A stretch of 64,000 nt of DNA from contig JAMXBD010001405.1 in assembly GCA_024138025.1 (NCBI GenBank), forward strand, positions 62,001 to 126,000, given 5' to 3'. This stretch comes from Combretum micranthum (taxonomy: Eukaryota; Streptophyta; Magnoliopsida; Myrtales; Combretaceae). Shown here piece by piece: positions 48,133 to 58,800 of this stretch. The stretch's first letter is position 1; the number at the start of each line of letters is the position of its first letter. Under the pieces are notes generated by a model. It did not search any database. It was not told where the DNA came from and saw nothing but the letters and a program-made list of their open reading frames with translations. The translations under genes and the position numbers were made by a program.

Positions 48133-49793
48133 TGTTAAAGTTTATGTTCACAAATGATTTTGATGAGAATAATTATTACACAATTAATTATTTAAATATC
48201 CTTAATTATTTAAATACTTAAAATATTTATATATATATATGCTTTGTATGTGTTCTACTGTTGTTTAAGTTTTAACAAAACAAAAAGTTAAAGAAAAGTC
48301 AAGACAAAGCTATCAAGCCCAGTACAAGAAAGGTGGAGACATTATTCATCAGATAAAAACAAAAAACTAAGTTTTTGGTAAAACTTGTAAAGTCAAGTGT
48401 TGAAGTTTTGGGCAAAACTATGAAGTTAAGAGCTAGAGTTTTAGGCAAAATCGTAAAGTCAAGAGCTAGAGTTTTGGGCAAGATTTATAAAGTCAAGGGC
48501 TGAAGTTTAGGCCTCGATCTCAGACCTCGACTTTAGAAAATTTTCCCTTAGGCAAAATTTCTAAAGTAAAGGGCTGAAGTTTAGGCCCAACTTCAAACCT
48601 CGACTTCAGAAAGTTTGCTCTCGACTTTAGAAAGAAAAAAGCTGTTGGAATGCATTTAATGCATGTGTCAAACGCATTTAATGTTCTTTCACTACTTTTG
48701 AACTTTTACACGTTATTAAAACGTTAAGTATATTAAACACAAGTATGGGTTATTAGAAACTTTTTGATAATGGGTAAATTTCTTATCAAAAGCCATAAAT
48801 AGAATTTTTCTCTTCTCTTTGAAAAAAAAATAATGAAAAAATATACTAGAATTTTTTTAACGTATAGTAAAAATGAAAACAACATTCTGCAAAGTTTTTG
48901 TACTTGTGTTTTGTTCTCGTTCTAGCTAATTTGTAAATTTAAAAAAAAAAAACAATTAGTGCTTTGTTTCGGAATTTTGTTGATACATTCTAAACAAGAG
49001 TTTTTTACCACTGTTGAAGATTTACAAAAGTTGATTATCTGCTCGTTTAAGGATCTCAGTTTGTAAAAGGAATTTGTAAAATTTCTAAAGTATTTTCTAT
49101 TGTAAACTGCTTAAATATGAGCTTTTTTTGTAAAGGAAATTTGTATATTTCCTTAAGATCTTTTCAGTTTGTAAATCTGCTCGCATATGAGTGTTTGTAA
49201 AAGTCCTCAAAGGAGGCATTTGTAAACGAAGTCCTCCTAGAGGCAAAGTTAAAAGTCATCAGCAAAGGCAAAGAGAAGTCTTCAGTGGGAGACATTTGAA
49301 ATCTGGTCTGGAGTTACCAGCATCATTTTAATTGTGATTAAGCGGGAAGTCCTCGGTAGAAAGCATTTTAAGTCTGGTCGTGTATTACCAGCACAACACT
49401 TGATTTATCAAGTGGAAGTCCTCTGTGAAAGACAATTGTAAAAGTTTTATTATGATAGGCTTTGTTGTAATACCTTGTCTAAGAGGTATATTAATTTTGA
49501 AATAATCAATATAGTGGTAAAAGTCCTCTTTGAGGCATTTGCACCGTGAAGAGTAGGCAGTGGGCCAAACTCCACGTTAAATCCTTGTGTTGCTTCTCTT
49601 TCTCTCTCTTTGTACTTCTTTATCTCTGTTTATTTGTTAATTAGTTTATTCCGCTGCATTTGTTTGTTTAAGTTAACTATTGTCTTATCTTAGTTAACTA
49701 ATCTGCTTTGATAAAACCGAAAAATTTGTAATATTTAATTCAACACCCTCCCCCCTCCTCTTAAGTATTCCTTGTGTATTATTATTTCTAACA
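48133..49793 (+). repeat. 5' LTR of the Sirevirus-like element
   Basis: Begins TGTTAAAGTTTATG and ends TTTCTAACA. It holds four copies of a 33-bp tandem unit (about 48368-48500, starting GTTTTGGGCAAAA). A CTCCCCCCTCCTCTT stretch near 49747-49761 matches the site of the large poly-C/CT expansion in the 3' LTR. Confidence 0.88.
48368..48502 (+). repeat. 33-bp tandem repeats in the 5' LTR (4 copies)
   Basis: Unit GTTTTGGGCAAAA followed by AAAGTCAAGAGCTAGA-type sequence, four copies. It reads open on the minus strand as an 11-residue PKTLALDF repeat, which has no known meaning. The 3' LTR has six copies (about 54358-54560). Confidence 0.75.
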
Positions 49794-49852
49794 ACTGGTA
49801 TCAGAGCCTGGTCTCTTGTGATTGATTACTTAAACGCAAAAGAGAAAAGATC

Positions 49853-51617
49853 ATGGCTTCTAATACACTAGAATTCTTGGAGGGTCAAAGCTATAAATAG
49901 GCCACCGCTTCTTAGTGGGGGTAATTACCCTTATTGGAAGTGTAAAATGAATATATTTTTTAAAGTTCAACATAGATTAATATGGAGAGTAGTTGAGAAA
50001 GGACTTTTTACAATTGAAAATAAAAATGAAGATTAATATTCAGAAGATCATTGGAAAAAACAGGATTATAATGAAGCTGCCATGAATATTCTTCATTGTG
50101 GATTGAATGAAAGTGATTTCAATAGAGTTTGTACTTGTAAATCTGCCAAAGAAATCTAAGATGAACTTAAAGTAACTTATGAAGGAACTTTAAGGATCAA
50201 AGATACTAATATAAGCTTGTTGGTTGGTCAATTTGAAAGTTTTAAGATGCTGCCTGATGAAACAAATGATCAAATGAATGATAGATTCATTAATATCATT
50301 AATCCTTTGAGTGTTTTGGACAAGAGCTTTACTAATGTTGAAATAAATTCAAAATTACTCAGATCATTGCCAAAGGAATGGGAAGCAAAACGGACAGCAA
50401 TAGAGGAAGCCAGGGATCTTAGCACACTGACAAAAGAAGAGCTTCTTGGTGCACTCAAGACTCATGAGCTCATCAAGAATCAAAGTGAAGAATCCCAAAA
50501 GAAGGCTATTGCTCTAAAGGCAACCAACGATGATTTTGATAAAGAGGAGATAAATAAGGATGTTGTATTGTTTGCAAAGAATTTCAACAAATTTATGAAA
50601 GCTGACAGCTCCTCAAAGTTTAGAAAGGAAAAGAAGGATGTTATGTGTTATAAGTGTCAGAAACTAGAACACATCCAACCAAACTGCCCTCTTCTCAAGA
50701 AAGCACAAAAAAGATCCAAGAGGAAAGCACTTATTGCTACTTGGAGTGATGAAGAGTCATCAGATTCTGATGAAGAAGAGTTATGCTTCATAGTAATCCA
50801 CGATGAGGTAAACAATTCTTCAACTTCCTGCTTTAGTGATGAATTGCTTGACATGTATAAAAAAGTTTGTAAAAAGCTTAAAAAATCTAAAGAAGATAAT
50901 AAACAACTTAAAAATCTGATGCAAAATGCTTTAGTTAGATTGGAAGAGTTTCAAGATGAAATTAATGAGCTTAAAACTAAAAATGAAGAAAAAGACGAAA
51001 TAATAACAGTTCTAAGTTCTGAAAGAGACAGCTTGCATGAAAATCTTAGTAGCATGAATCTGAAAATTAATGAAATTAGAAATAAAAATAGGAAACTAAA
51101 AATTAAAAATAAAATTCTGGTTGAACAGAATGATAAATTAAAAATTGAAAATGATCTTTTAGATTTAGAAATTAAAACTATAAAAGATGATAATAAACCT
51201 ACATCTACTAGCAATAACATCAATAACAATGAACTTTTGAAAGAGCTAGATGAGTTAAGAACAAAAAATATAAATCTGAAATCTAGCTTAGATGATTCGA
51301 AAGTTATCATAGCTAAATTCACACAAGGAGAGAAAAATTTAAATACTCTCCTTGGTGAACAAAAATCTGATCATAACAAATATGGAATTGGCTATGATAG
51401 TCACGGGAATTATAAGTTTCATAAGACTCTATTTGTAAAAACCACTTATGGCACTTGTAATTATTATAGCAAATCTAGCCATATTGCACACAAGTGTGCA
51501 ATAAGGAAGGCTTTACTCTTGGGTCATAAAAGCAAGTATGTTTGGATGGGTAAGAAAGAAGTTGTATATGTTTCTAACCCAAAAGGACCCAAACAGAAAT
51601 GGGTACCAAAGAAATAA
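49853..51617 (+). pseudogene. Gag of the Sirevirus-like element
   Basis: The ATG at 49853 gives MASNTLEFLEGQS, then a frame change near 49890 leads into NRPPLLSGGNYPYWKCKM, the copia gag start; stops lie at about 50035 and 50158. From 50217 to 51617 the frame is open for 466 codons: QFESFKMLPDETNDQMNDRF, a zinc knuckle CYKCQKLEHIQPNC (about 50645-50686; the family Gly before His is Glu here), an acidic SDEESSDSDEEE stretch and a long lysine/glutamate/asparagine-rich coiled coil (about 50840-51360), then a second Cys/His cluster CNYYSKSSHIAHKC (about 51457-51498), with the second Cys replaced. The long coiled-coil tail is characteristic of Sirevirus-type gag. Confidence 0.85.
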
Positions 51618-51639
51618 TAACTTGCTTTGCAGGGATTCT

Positions 51640-53600
51640 CAAGTGGCAGCAACAAATGGTACTTGGACAACTGATGCTCTAGGCATATGACCAGAGTTGC
51701 TTCCAAATTTTCAAAGCTAGACTTAATGGATCAAGGGAGTGTTACCTTTGGTGATGATAGAAAATCAACTGTTTTGGGTAAAGGTAGCATTATCCTTAAT
51801 AAAGATCTTGTCAATAATGATGTTGATGATGTTTGTGATAGATCAAATGATATTTCATGTTCTGATGTTGAAAATTCTGGTACTGTTTCTGCTGTTGAAA
51901 AATCTGCTGCTGTTGATGATGTGCATGAGCATGTTAGTAATCTATCTAGGAAATGGAAATATGCTAGTTCGCGTCCAAAAGACTTAATAATAGGTGAAAC
52001 TTCAAATAGGGTACAAACTAGATCATCTCTTGGAAACACAACACATCTAGTTTTTCTATCAAAACTTGAACCTAAAACCTTGGAAGAAGCTTTAGAAGAT
52101 GAGTTTTGGATTCAAGCCATGCATGATGAACTAAACCAATTCACTAGAAGTGAGGTTTGGAATCTTGTTGTATGGCCTAAAAATAAAACTGTCATAGGAA
52201 CAAAATGGGTTTTTAGAAACAAAATGGATGAATCTGGAATGGTTATTAGGAACAAAGCTAGGTTAGTTGCTAAAGGCTATACACAATAAGAGATGATAGA
52301 TTTTGATGAAACTTTTGCCACGGTTGCAAGACTAGAATCTATATGAATGTTTTTGGCATATGCTGCTCCCAAAGATTTTATCCTTTATCAAATGGATGTC
52401 AAAAGTGCTTTTCTAAATGGTTTCATAAAAGAAGAGGCCTCTGTCGAGCAACCACCAGGTTTTGAAAATAATGAATTTCCCAATCTTGTTTTTAAATTGA
52501 ATAAAGCTCTTTATGGTCTCAAGCAAGCTCCTAGAGCTTGATATGAAAGACTTAGTAGCTTTTTGATAAATAATGGATTTTCAAGAGGAAAAATTGATAC
52601 AATTTTTTTATATAAAAAATCATAATTCTGATACATTAATCATACAGATTTATGTAGATGACATTGTGTTTGATGCTACTAATTCTTCACTTATAAAAGT
52701 TTTTGTTGAGTCCATGAAAAAAGAATTTGAAATGAGTATGATGGGAGAACTCACTTATTTTCTTGGGCTACAAATTAAGCAATCAAGATGTAGAACCTTT
52801 ATTAATCAATCTAAATATACTAAAGATTTGTTAAAAAGGTTTAAAATGGATAGTTGTAAGTCTAACCTACACCTATGAGCAATAATGTAAAGCTAGATAA
52901 AGATGAAAAAAGGTAAAAATGTTTGTGAAAAGATGTATAGATGCATGATAGGTAGTTTGTTATATTTAACAGCTTCTAGACCTAATATCATATTTTCTGT
53001 ATGTGTATGTGCACGATTTCAATCTTGCCCAAAAGAATCTCACTTGGGTGCAGTCAAACGCATCTTCAAGTAACTTGTGGGCACTATTGAAATTAGCTTG
53101 TGGTATCCCAAACATACTTCTTTTGAACTTGTTGGGTACTCTGATGCTGACTTTGCTAGTAGCAAAGTAGATCGGAAAAGTACAAGTGGCACATGTCATT
53201 TTCTTGGTAATTGTTTAATATCTTAACACTCAAAGAAGCTAAATTCTATTGCATTATCAACTACTAAAGCTGAATATATAGCTGCTGGTAGTTGTTATGC
53301 ACAAATTTTATGGATAAAACAAACTTTATTAGACTTTAGTTTAAAATTTGAAAGTGTACCAATTTAGTGTGATAATATAAGTGCTATAAATTTGACAAAA
53401 ATCCCATTCAATACTCAAGAACCAAGCATATTGAGATTAGACATCATTTCATTCGTGATCATGTTCTACATAAAGATATTTGCTTGGAATTTATTGATAC
53501 AAACCATCAACTTGCTGATATTTTTACTAAACCTTTGAGTGAAGAACGATTTTGCACTTTAAGAGGAGAATTGGGCATGTTAAAAATTGATGAGTGCTAA
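51640..53600 (+). pseudogene. Pol of the Sirevirus-like element: protease remnant fused to RT and RNase H, integrase absent
   Basis: WYLDN, a stop, then CSRHMTRVASKFSKLDLMD (51655-51730) is the protease, with DSG lost. Within the frame 51687-52289 this passes directly into an acidic linker, then EALEDEFWIQAMHDELNQF and [11 protein letters not shown], the RT start. Further RT pieces are QMDVKSAFLNGFIKEEASVE (52392-52450), LYGLKQAPRA (about 52510) and YVDDIVFDAT (52651-52680). RNase H has SDADFAS (about 53140), TTKAEYIAAGS (53263) and LADIFTKPL (about 53510). The whole integrase (several hundred residues) is missing between the protease and the RT linker. Stops at 52288, 52345, 52540 and others disable pol. 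Confidence 0.88.
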
Positions 53601-54120
53601 AATATTTTTGAATCAAGAACTTCCTTGAAAATCTGATCTTAAGTCTCTTAGCTGATAAATATTGCAGACTCTAGACTAAAGTCTGCACTTGCATGTATGG
53701 TTGTGTTTGTGTTTGTATGCCAATGTTTGCCTTCTGTAATTTTCTGTTGTTATGAATTTGTTTATATCCTTCTGTGCTTTGTTTTAATTTTTTTTTAAAA
53801 TAAAACAAAGGTTGTTTGAAGCAGGGGGAGACCTTTTTCTTAAGAAAATTTCCTTTTTTCTGTCTTGGTCTTTCATAAAAAAAATAAAAAAAAAAAAAAG
53901 CAAAGTTTGTTTTAAAAAGAGGGAGAAATTTTTTGGAAAAGTGCTTCTGATAAGGGGAGAAAATTAATTTGTTTTAGTTAATTTTTTTTAACAAAGTCTG
54001 CGTTCTTCTTTTCTTTATTTTTTTTTTCTTTTTGATGAGAAAGGGGAAGAAGTATTTGCGCAATTAAGAATTATTTTAGAAATGATTGTGCATATTTATT
54101 CTCATCAAAAAAGGGAAGAT
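53601..54120 (+). other. 3' untranslated part of the Sirevirus-like element
   Basis: Between the RNase H end and the 3' LTR. It contains purine-rich GGGGGAGA segments (53823-53830, 53957-53962, 54047) and poly-A/poly-T tracts. Sireviruses often carry several polypurine tracts here. No coding seen. Confidence 0.6.
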
Positions 54121-54357
54121 TGTTGAACTTTATGTTCATAAATGATTTTGATGAGAATAATTATTACACAATTAATTATTTAAATATCCTTAATTGTTTA
54201 AATACTTAAAATATTTATATATATATATGCTTTGTATTTGTTTTGCTATTGTTTAAGTTTTAACAGAACAAAATGTTGAAGAAAAGTCATGACAAAGCAA
54301 TCAAGCCCAGTAGAAGAAAAGTGGAGACACTATTCATCATATAAAAACAAAAGACTA

Positions 54358-54560
54358 AGTTTTGGGCAAAACTTGTAAAGTTAAGTGTTGAAGTTTTGGG
54401 CAAAACTATGAAGTCAAGAGCTGGAGTTTTAGGCAAAATCATAAAGTCAAGAGCTAAAGTTTTGGGCAAAATTGTAAAGTCAAGAGCTAGAGTTTTGGGC
54501 AAGATTTATAAAATCAAAAGTTGGAGTTTTTGGTAAAATTTATAAAGTCAAGGGCTGAAG
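54358..54560 (+). repeat. 33-bp tandem repeats in the 3' LTR (6 copies)
   Basis: Six units of the GTTTTGGGCAAAA type, against four in the 5' LTR. Confidence 0.75.
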
Positions 54561-55710
54561 TTTAGGCCTCAACCTCATACCTCAATTTCAGAAAGTTTGC
54601 CCTCCACTTTAGAAAAAAACAGCTGTCGAAATGCATTTAATGCATGTGCAGACACATTTAATGCTCTTTTACTGCTTTTGAACTTTTACACGTTATTAAA
54701 ACGTTAAGTATATTAAATACAAGTATGGGTAAATTTCTTATCGAGAGCTATAAATAGAATTTTTCTCTTCTCTTTGAAGAAAAAATGAAAAATATACTAG
54801 AATTTTTTAACGCATAGTAAAAACTAAAACAACATTCTGCAAAGTTTTTTTTTTACTTGTGTTTTTGTTCTCGTTCTCGTTAATTTGTAAATTTAAAAAA
54901 AAAAACAATTAGTGCTCTATTTCAGAATTTTGTTGATACACTATAAATAAGAGTTTTTTATCACTGTTTAAGATTTACAAAAGTTGATTATCTGCTCCTT
55001 TAAGGAGCTCAATTTGTAAAAGGAATTTGTAAAATTCCTAAAGTATTTTTTATTGTAAATCTGCTCATGTAGAAGCATTTCTTTGTAAAAAAAATTTGTA
55101 TATTTCCTTAAGAGCTTTTCAGTTTGTAAATCTGCTCATATATGAGCTGTTTATAAAAAGTCCTCAAATAAAGCATTTGTAAACAAAGTCCTCGTAGAGG
55201 CAAAGTTAAAAGTCCTTAGTAGAGGCAAAGAGAAGTCCTCGGTGAGAGGCATTTGAAGTCTGGTCTGGAGTTACCAGTATCATCCTAATTATGATTAGGC
55301 GAGAAGTCCTCGGTGAAAGGTATTTAAAGTTTGGTCGTGTGTTACCAGCACAACACTTGATTTATCAAGTGGAAGTCCTTTGTGAAAGACAACTATAAAA
55401 GTCTTATTGTGATAGGCTTTGTTGTAATACCTCGTCTAAGAGGTGTATTAATTTTGGAATAATCAATATAGTGGTAAAAGTCCTCTTTGAGGTATTTGCA
55501 CCGTGAAGAGTAGGCAATTGGCCGAATTCCAAGTTAAATCCTTGTGTTGCTTCTCTTTCTCTCTCTTTGTGCTTCTTTATCTCTGCTTATTTGTTAATTA
55601 GTTTTAATTAGTTTATCCGTTGCATTTGTTTGTTTAAGTTAACTATTATCTTATCTTAGTTAATTAATCTGTTTTGATAAAATCAAAAAATTTGTAATAC
55701 TAATTCATCT

Positions 55711-55731
55711 CTCCCCCCCCCCCCCCCCCCC

Positions 55732-55769
<38 letters not shown>

Positions 55770-55777
55770 TCTCACTC
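55711..55777. repeat. Compound microsatellite: (C)20 then (CT)n
   Basis: A run of 20 C (55713-55732) followed by TCC and about 14 CT units, then CTCA-interrupted CT. The 5' LTR has only CTCCCCCCTCCTCTT here, so the tract grew after the element inserted. Confidence 0.92.
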
Positions 55778-55958
55778 AAGTATTCCTTGTGTATTATTAT
55801 TTCTAATAATAGTATCATAGATAAGGGAATTTGCACAACCACATATAGGGTTTTGTGGAAATCTAGAACTAGTAAATGATATTATAAAGGCAATAACCAG
55901 GCAAAATAATCGTTATATCATTATTAATTAGGCTTCATCAAAAAATCAATAAGTTAAG

Positions 55959-56021
55959 TTACTGTAACACTTTTCACTATAGTAGTAGGTTACTATAGCA
56001 CTTTTCACTATAGCAATAGGG
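55959..56021. repeat. 31-bp tandem repeat of the TTACTATAGCACTTTTCACTA family
   Basis: Two tandem units (55959-55989 and 55990-56020). Related units lie at 42955-43020 and 57061-57095 (plus) and as three inverted units at about 58555-58637. Confidence 0.75.
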
Positions 56022-56120
56022 TCAAAAGTACACTTTGACAACTTTGATGGATAACGAATTAGTAACTAAAATTGTGGAAACTTATCCACAATTTATAACA
56101 CAACCAATGGGAAACTTGTT

Positions 56121-56315
56121 TCATAAAGCATTTTCACCCTCACTATAATAATCGTCTATCATCACTCCCTGTGGATCTATTATCGATACTATACTATATA
56201 TTACTTCTATATCACTCATACCTTCATCTATTGCTAATATATCTTCATTCATACATTCCATAAAAATGCTTGTCATAGTATTACTCTTTTGCCTTTTAGG
56301 ACATGCCTTCGCCAT
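56121..56315 (-). pseudogene. Short acidic open frame in the caulimovirid cluster, unknown
   Basis: 64 codons on the minus strand starting MAKACPKRQKS, with an acidic second half (IDEGMSDIEVIYSIVSIID). I do not recognise a domain. It could be a fragment between the coat and protease regions of a caulimovirid polyprotein, but that is only a guess from context. Confidence 0.25.
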
Positions 56316-57092
56316 ATGTCTTTCCCCATTTCAAGTATAACACTTTAATTTATTTTTATAAACCCTGTTTTTATTGCATTTCCTTACATGTCTGTCTTGC
56401 TTTAATTATGTCTTACTTGCTTGAATGGGAACATGAAGAACATGATATACTTGTTAATTATCATGTTTCTTTTGAAACCATACCTCCCGAATGGATGAAT
56501 TATCAAGCAAGACCAACAATAAAACTATTATGAAGGTTTGGTAACAAGTATGACAATATGAGCACAAGTTTTGATAAGATCATAGAAAGCAACAATTATA
56601 ATAGGAAGCTTTATGATTTCTTGCAAGCAGTAGATAATTTAGAAATTTTAAGCATAGAAAAAGTTGAAGGAGAAGAATGGAATATAACAAGAGAAACACA
56701 AAGAATCCCTATAAGGAGCTTAATTTACCCAAAGTTCACAAGGAGATATTGAGACCATAGGAGAACAAACACGTGTCTCCCCAACCATTGTAACATACCT
56801 CCACTATCTTTAATAAAGCTTTTATAAGTTTCCCTTCATCAAGTCCGGCTAGAATAGATTGATACTTCAGGATGGAAAGGAAATAGGATTTCAACCTAGT
56901 TGTGTAGATGATACAAACTTTTTTGGGTTGTTTTTTTGTAATATAGGTAAATCTATGTCTCCAACCATAACTTGTGGTCCTTGGATGACTTTGGCTAACC
57001 TTGTTTCACCTTCACTTTTCCAACCACTAAGACCAAAAATAGAACACGAGTTTTCTATAGTTGTAGGTTACTATAGCACTTTTTCACTGTAA
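56303..57092 (+). pseudogene. Broken open frames in the caulimovirid cluster, unknown product
   Basis: Three consecutive plus-strand frames: 56303-56533 (contains YLLEWEHEEHDILVNYHVSF), 56558-56752 (DKIIESNNYNRKLYDFLQAV) and 56859-57092 (IGKSMSPTITCGPWMTLANL). The first two are probably one reading broken by a stop at 56531. The last two have close copies in the left cluster (43095-43260 and 43765-43815), there with more stops. Probably parts of a caulimovirid protein; no motif fixes which. Confidence 0.4.
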
Positions 57093-58800
57093 TAGTTAAT
57101 AATTGTAGTAGATTTTCCTCAACCATTATAACACACCTCTGCTACCTTTAATAAAGCTTTTGTAGAGGAAATGCTTCTTTAAAGCTTACCTTTTGTTCAT
57201 AGAAGTTGAGCAAATGGATATTTGTAGAATAAGTTCAAATATACATGGAAATTCCTATATATACCTTTTAACAATATACCAATCTTTTATTTGTAATTGT
57301 TCCTTGAAATTTAATGTTCCTTTTGAAAAACTATGTCTTCTTAATACTTACCACTATTCGTGATACATCTAGAAGAAGCAATAAACATAGACAGGGATAT
57401 AGAGATTTATTCATACCATGCTATTAATGGCTAGCCTAAGAACCCTTTGATAAGACTGTTTGAGGCAAAGGTTGTCATGTTTCTTCTATTTATCTATCTT
57501 ATTGTCTATCCACATTGTCCTTTCTCTTTCTACCATTTCTTGAAGAAGGATAAATGGTTTGTCTAATTGCTTTTATATGTTCTAATTGCCTCAATTTCCT
57601 TTTTATATCGACTAAGGAAATATCAAATGTATGGAGTAAGTAGAGGATACACCCTAAGGGTATTTTACCGCTAACCTGATGTGATTTCCTAAACTGTTGA
57701 CTATCCTGGTCCCTCTTGGAAAGGATTTAATGATTCAAACATAGCAATCAATTGGGTCAAGCAAATAAGCAAGATAATTCATCTGTTGTTGTATTATGGT
57801 TTTCCTTGATGTGTTCAAATTAAACACTCAGATATTACTAGCCTTTCTGTCCCTAAGACTTTCGATATCTAAAAACATAATGCTATAACTTTATTATTTT
57901 GCTTAGTTATTGCCTTTTCAATATCATTTATCGGTTCCAGATGTTCTTATGCATATATATTTTTCATAGAAGAATCTTACTCTGTAAAACTTCTGAAGTC
58001 ACCTGGATATATAGTCCTTTTTATTTGTATTTCTAACTATTTAAAATACACCTGTGGGGTATAAATAGTTTGATAGAAATTGTAATTTTCTTCTTTTAAT
58101 TGTCTATTTATTTGTAAAGCTGTACACTTCTAAAACACAGTAACCTCTACCTCAAACAGCCTTATCAAAGAGTTCTTAGGCTGACTCTTTTGATATAATC
58201 TCTAGACTAGGGCTTTACTACCAAGTATGATACCTTAATTTGTTTACCCATACTATAAAACATTATCTCATGATGCAAAAGTCTAATAAGGTTTTAGAGT
58301 ATAGTTACCTTTATACCTTAAAAAGAAAAAATAGTCGGACATAAGGAAGGGAAACTTACAAAAACTTTATTGAAGATAGTAGAGGTATGTTATAATGGTT
58401 GGGGAAAACCTGCTACAGCTATTACAAGAACACTCTTACAGAAAATTAAAACACTCAAATATGACTAGCCTTTCTCTCCCTAAAACTTTCAATATCTGAA
58501 AAATGAAACCTGCTTTCCTTTTATAGAAAAATTTTTCTGCAACATAAAACAATAAAAAGTACTATAATAACCTACTTCTATAATGAAAAGTGCTACAGTA
58601 ACCTCTGTTACAGTGAAAAATGCTACAGCAACCTATCGGAAAATTATATGAACAACCAATTCAAATAGAATTCTATATTGAAAATCTAATTTGAATTTAA
58701 AGGATAAAAAAAATCAAACAGGTTTCATTTGATTTGGAGTTGAAATGAAAAAGATATGAAAACTTGAGTAAAGTATACCCCACATCATTACCCATTTTGT

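Larger units (their letters stand above)
48133..55807 (+). mobile_element. Sirevirus-like Ty1/copia retrotransposon with integrase deleted
   Basis: Long LTRs (48133-49793 and 54121-55807, about 1.66 and 1.69 kb) are clearly related. AATAG occurs on both flanks (48128-48132 and 55808-55812), a plausible TSD. The primer site TGGTATCAGAGCC lies at 49796, and a purine tract (AAAAAAGGGAAGAT) precedes the 3' LTR. Gag has a zinc knuckle and a long coiled coil, and pol has RT and RNase H; the combination with long LTRs resembles the Sirevirus lineage. Integrase is missing: the protease start runs straight into the RT linker. It splits the caulimovirid cluster, so it is younger than that. Confidence 0.88.
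54121..55807 (+). repeat. 3' LTR of the Sirevirus-like element
   Basis: Begins TGTTGAACTTTATG; ends near TTCTAAT (55807), where the 5' LTR has TTCTAACA. It differs from the 5' LTR in having six 33-bp units (about 54358-54560) instead of four, a single copy of the following GGCCTC-CTCGACTT block, and a large poly-C/CT microsatellite (55711-55777). Confidence 0.88.
55809..58800. mobile_element. Endogenous caulimovirid fragment cluster, right part
   Basis: A continuation of the left cluster after the Sirevirus-like insertion. Pieces shared with the left part are 56521-56680, 56940-57005, 57640-57775 and 57940-57995. Inside it there are inverted copies: 57425-57480 against 58150-58210; 56770-56835 and 57105-57160 against 58350-58410. 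A 31-bp ACTATAGCACTTTTCACTAT-type repeat occurs at several places. Open frames at 56303-56533, 56558-56752 and 56859-57092 are fragments. No RT motif was found in this half, so its viral identity rests on sharing with the left part. Confidence 0.5.

Noticed and set aside
50951..51322. Minus-strand open frame of 123 codons in the Sirevirus-like gag
   Set aside because: Antisense of the lysine/glutamate-rich coiled coil; gives a leucine/serine-rich artefact.
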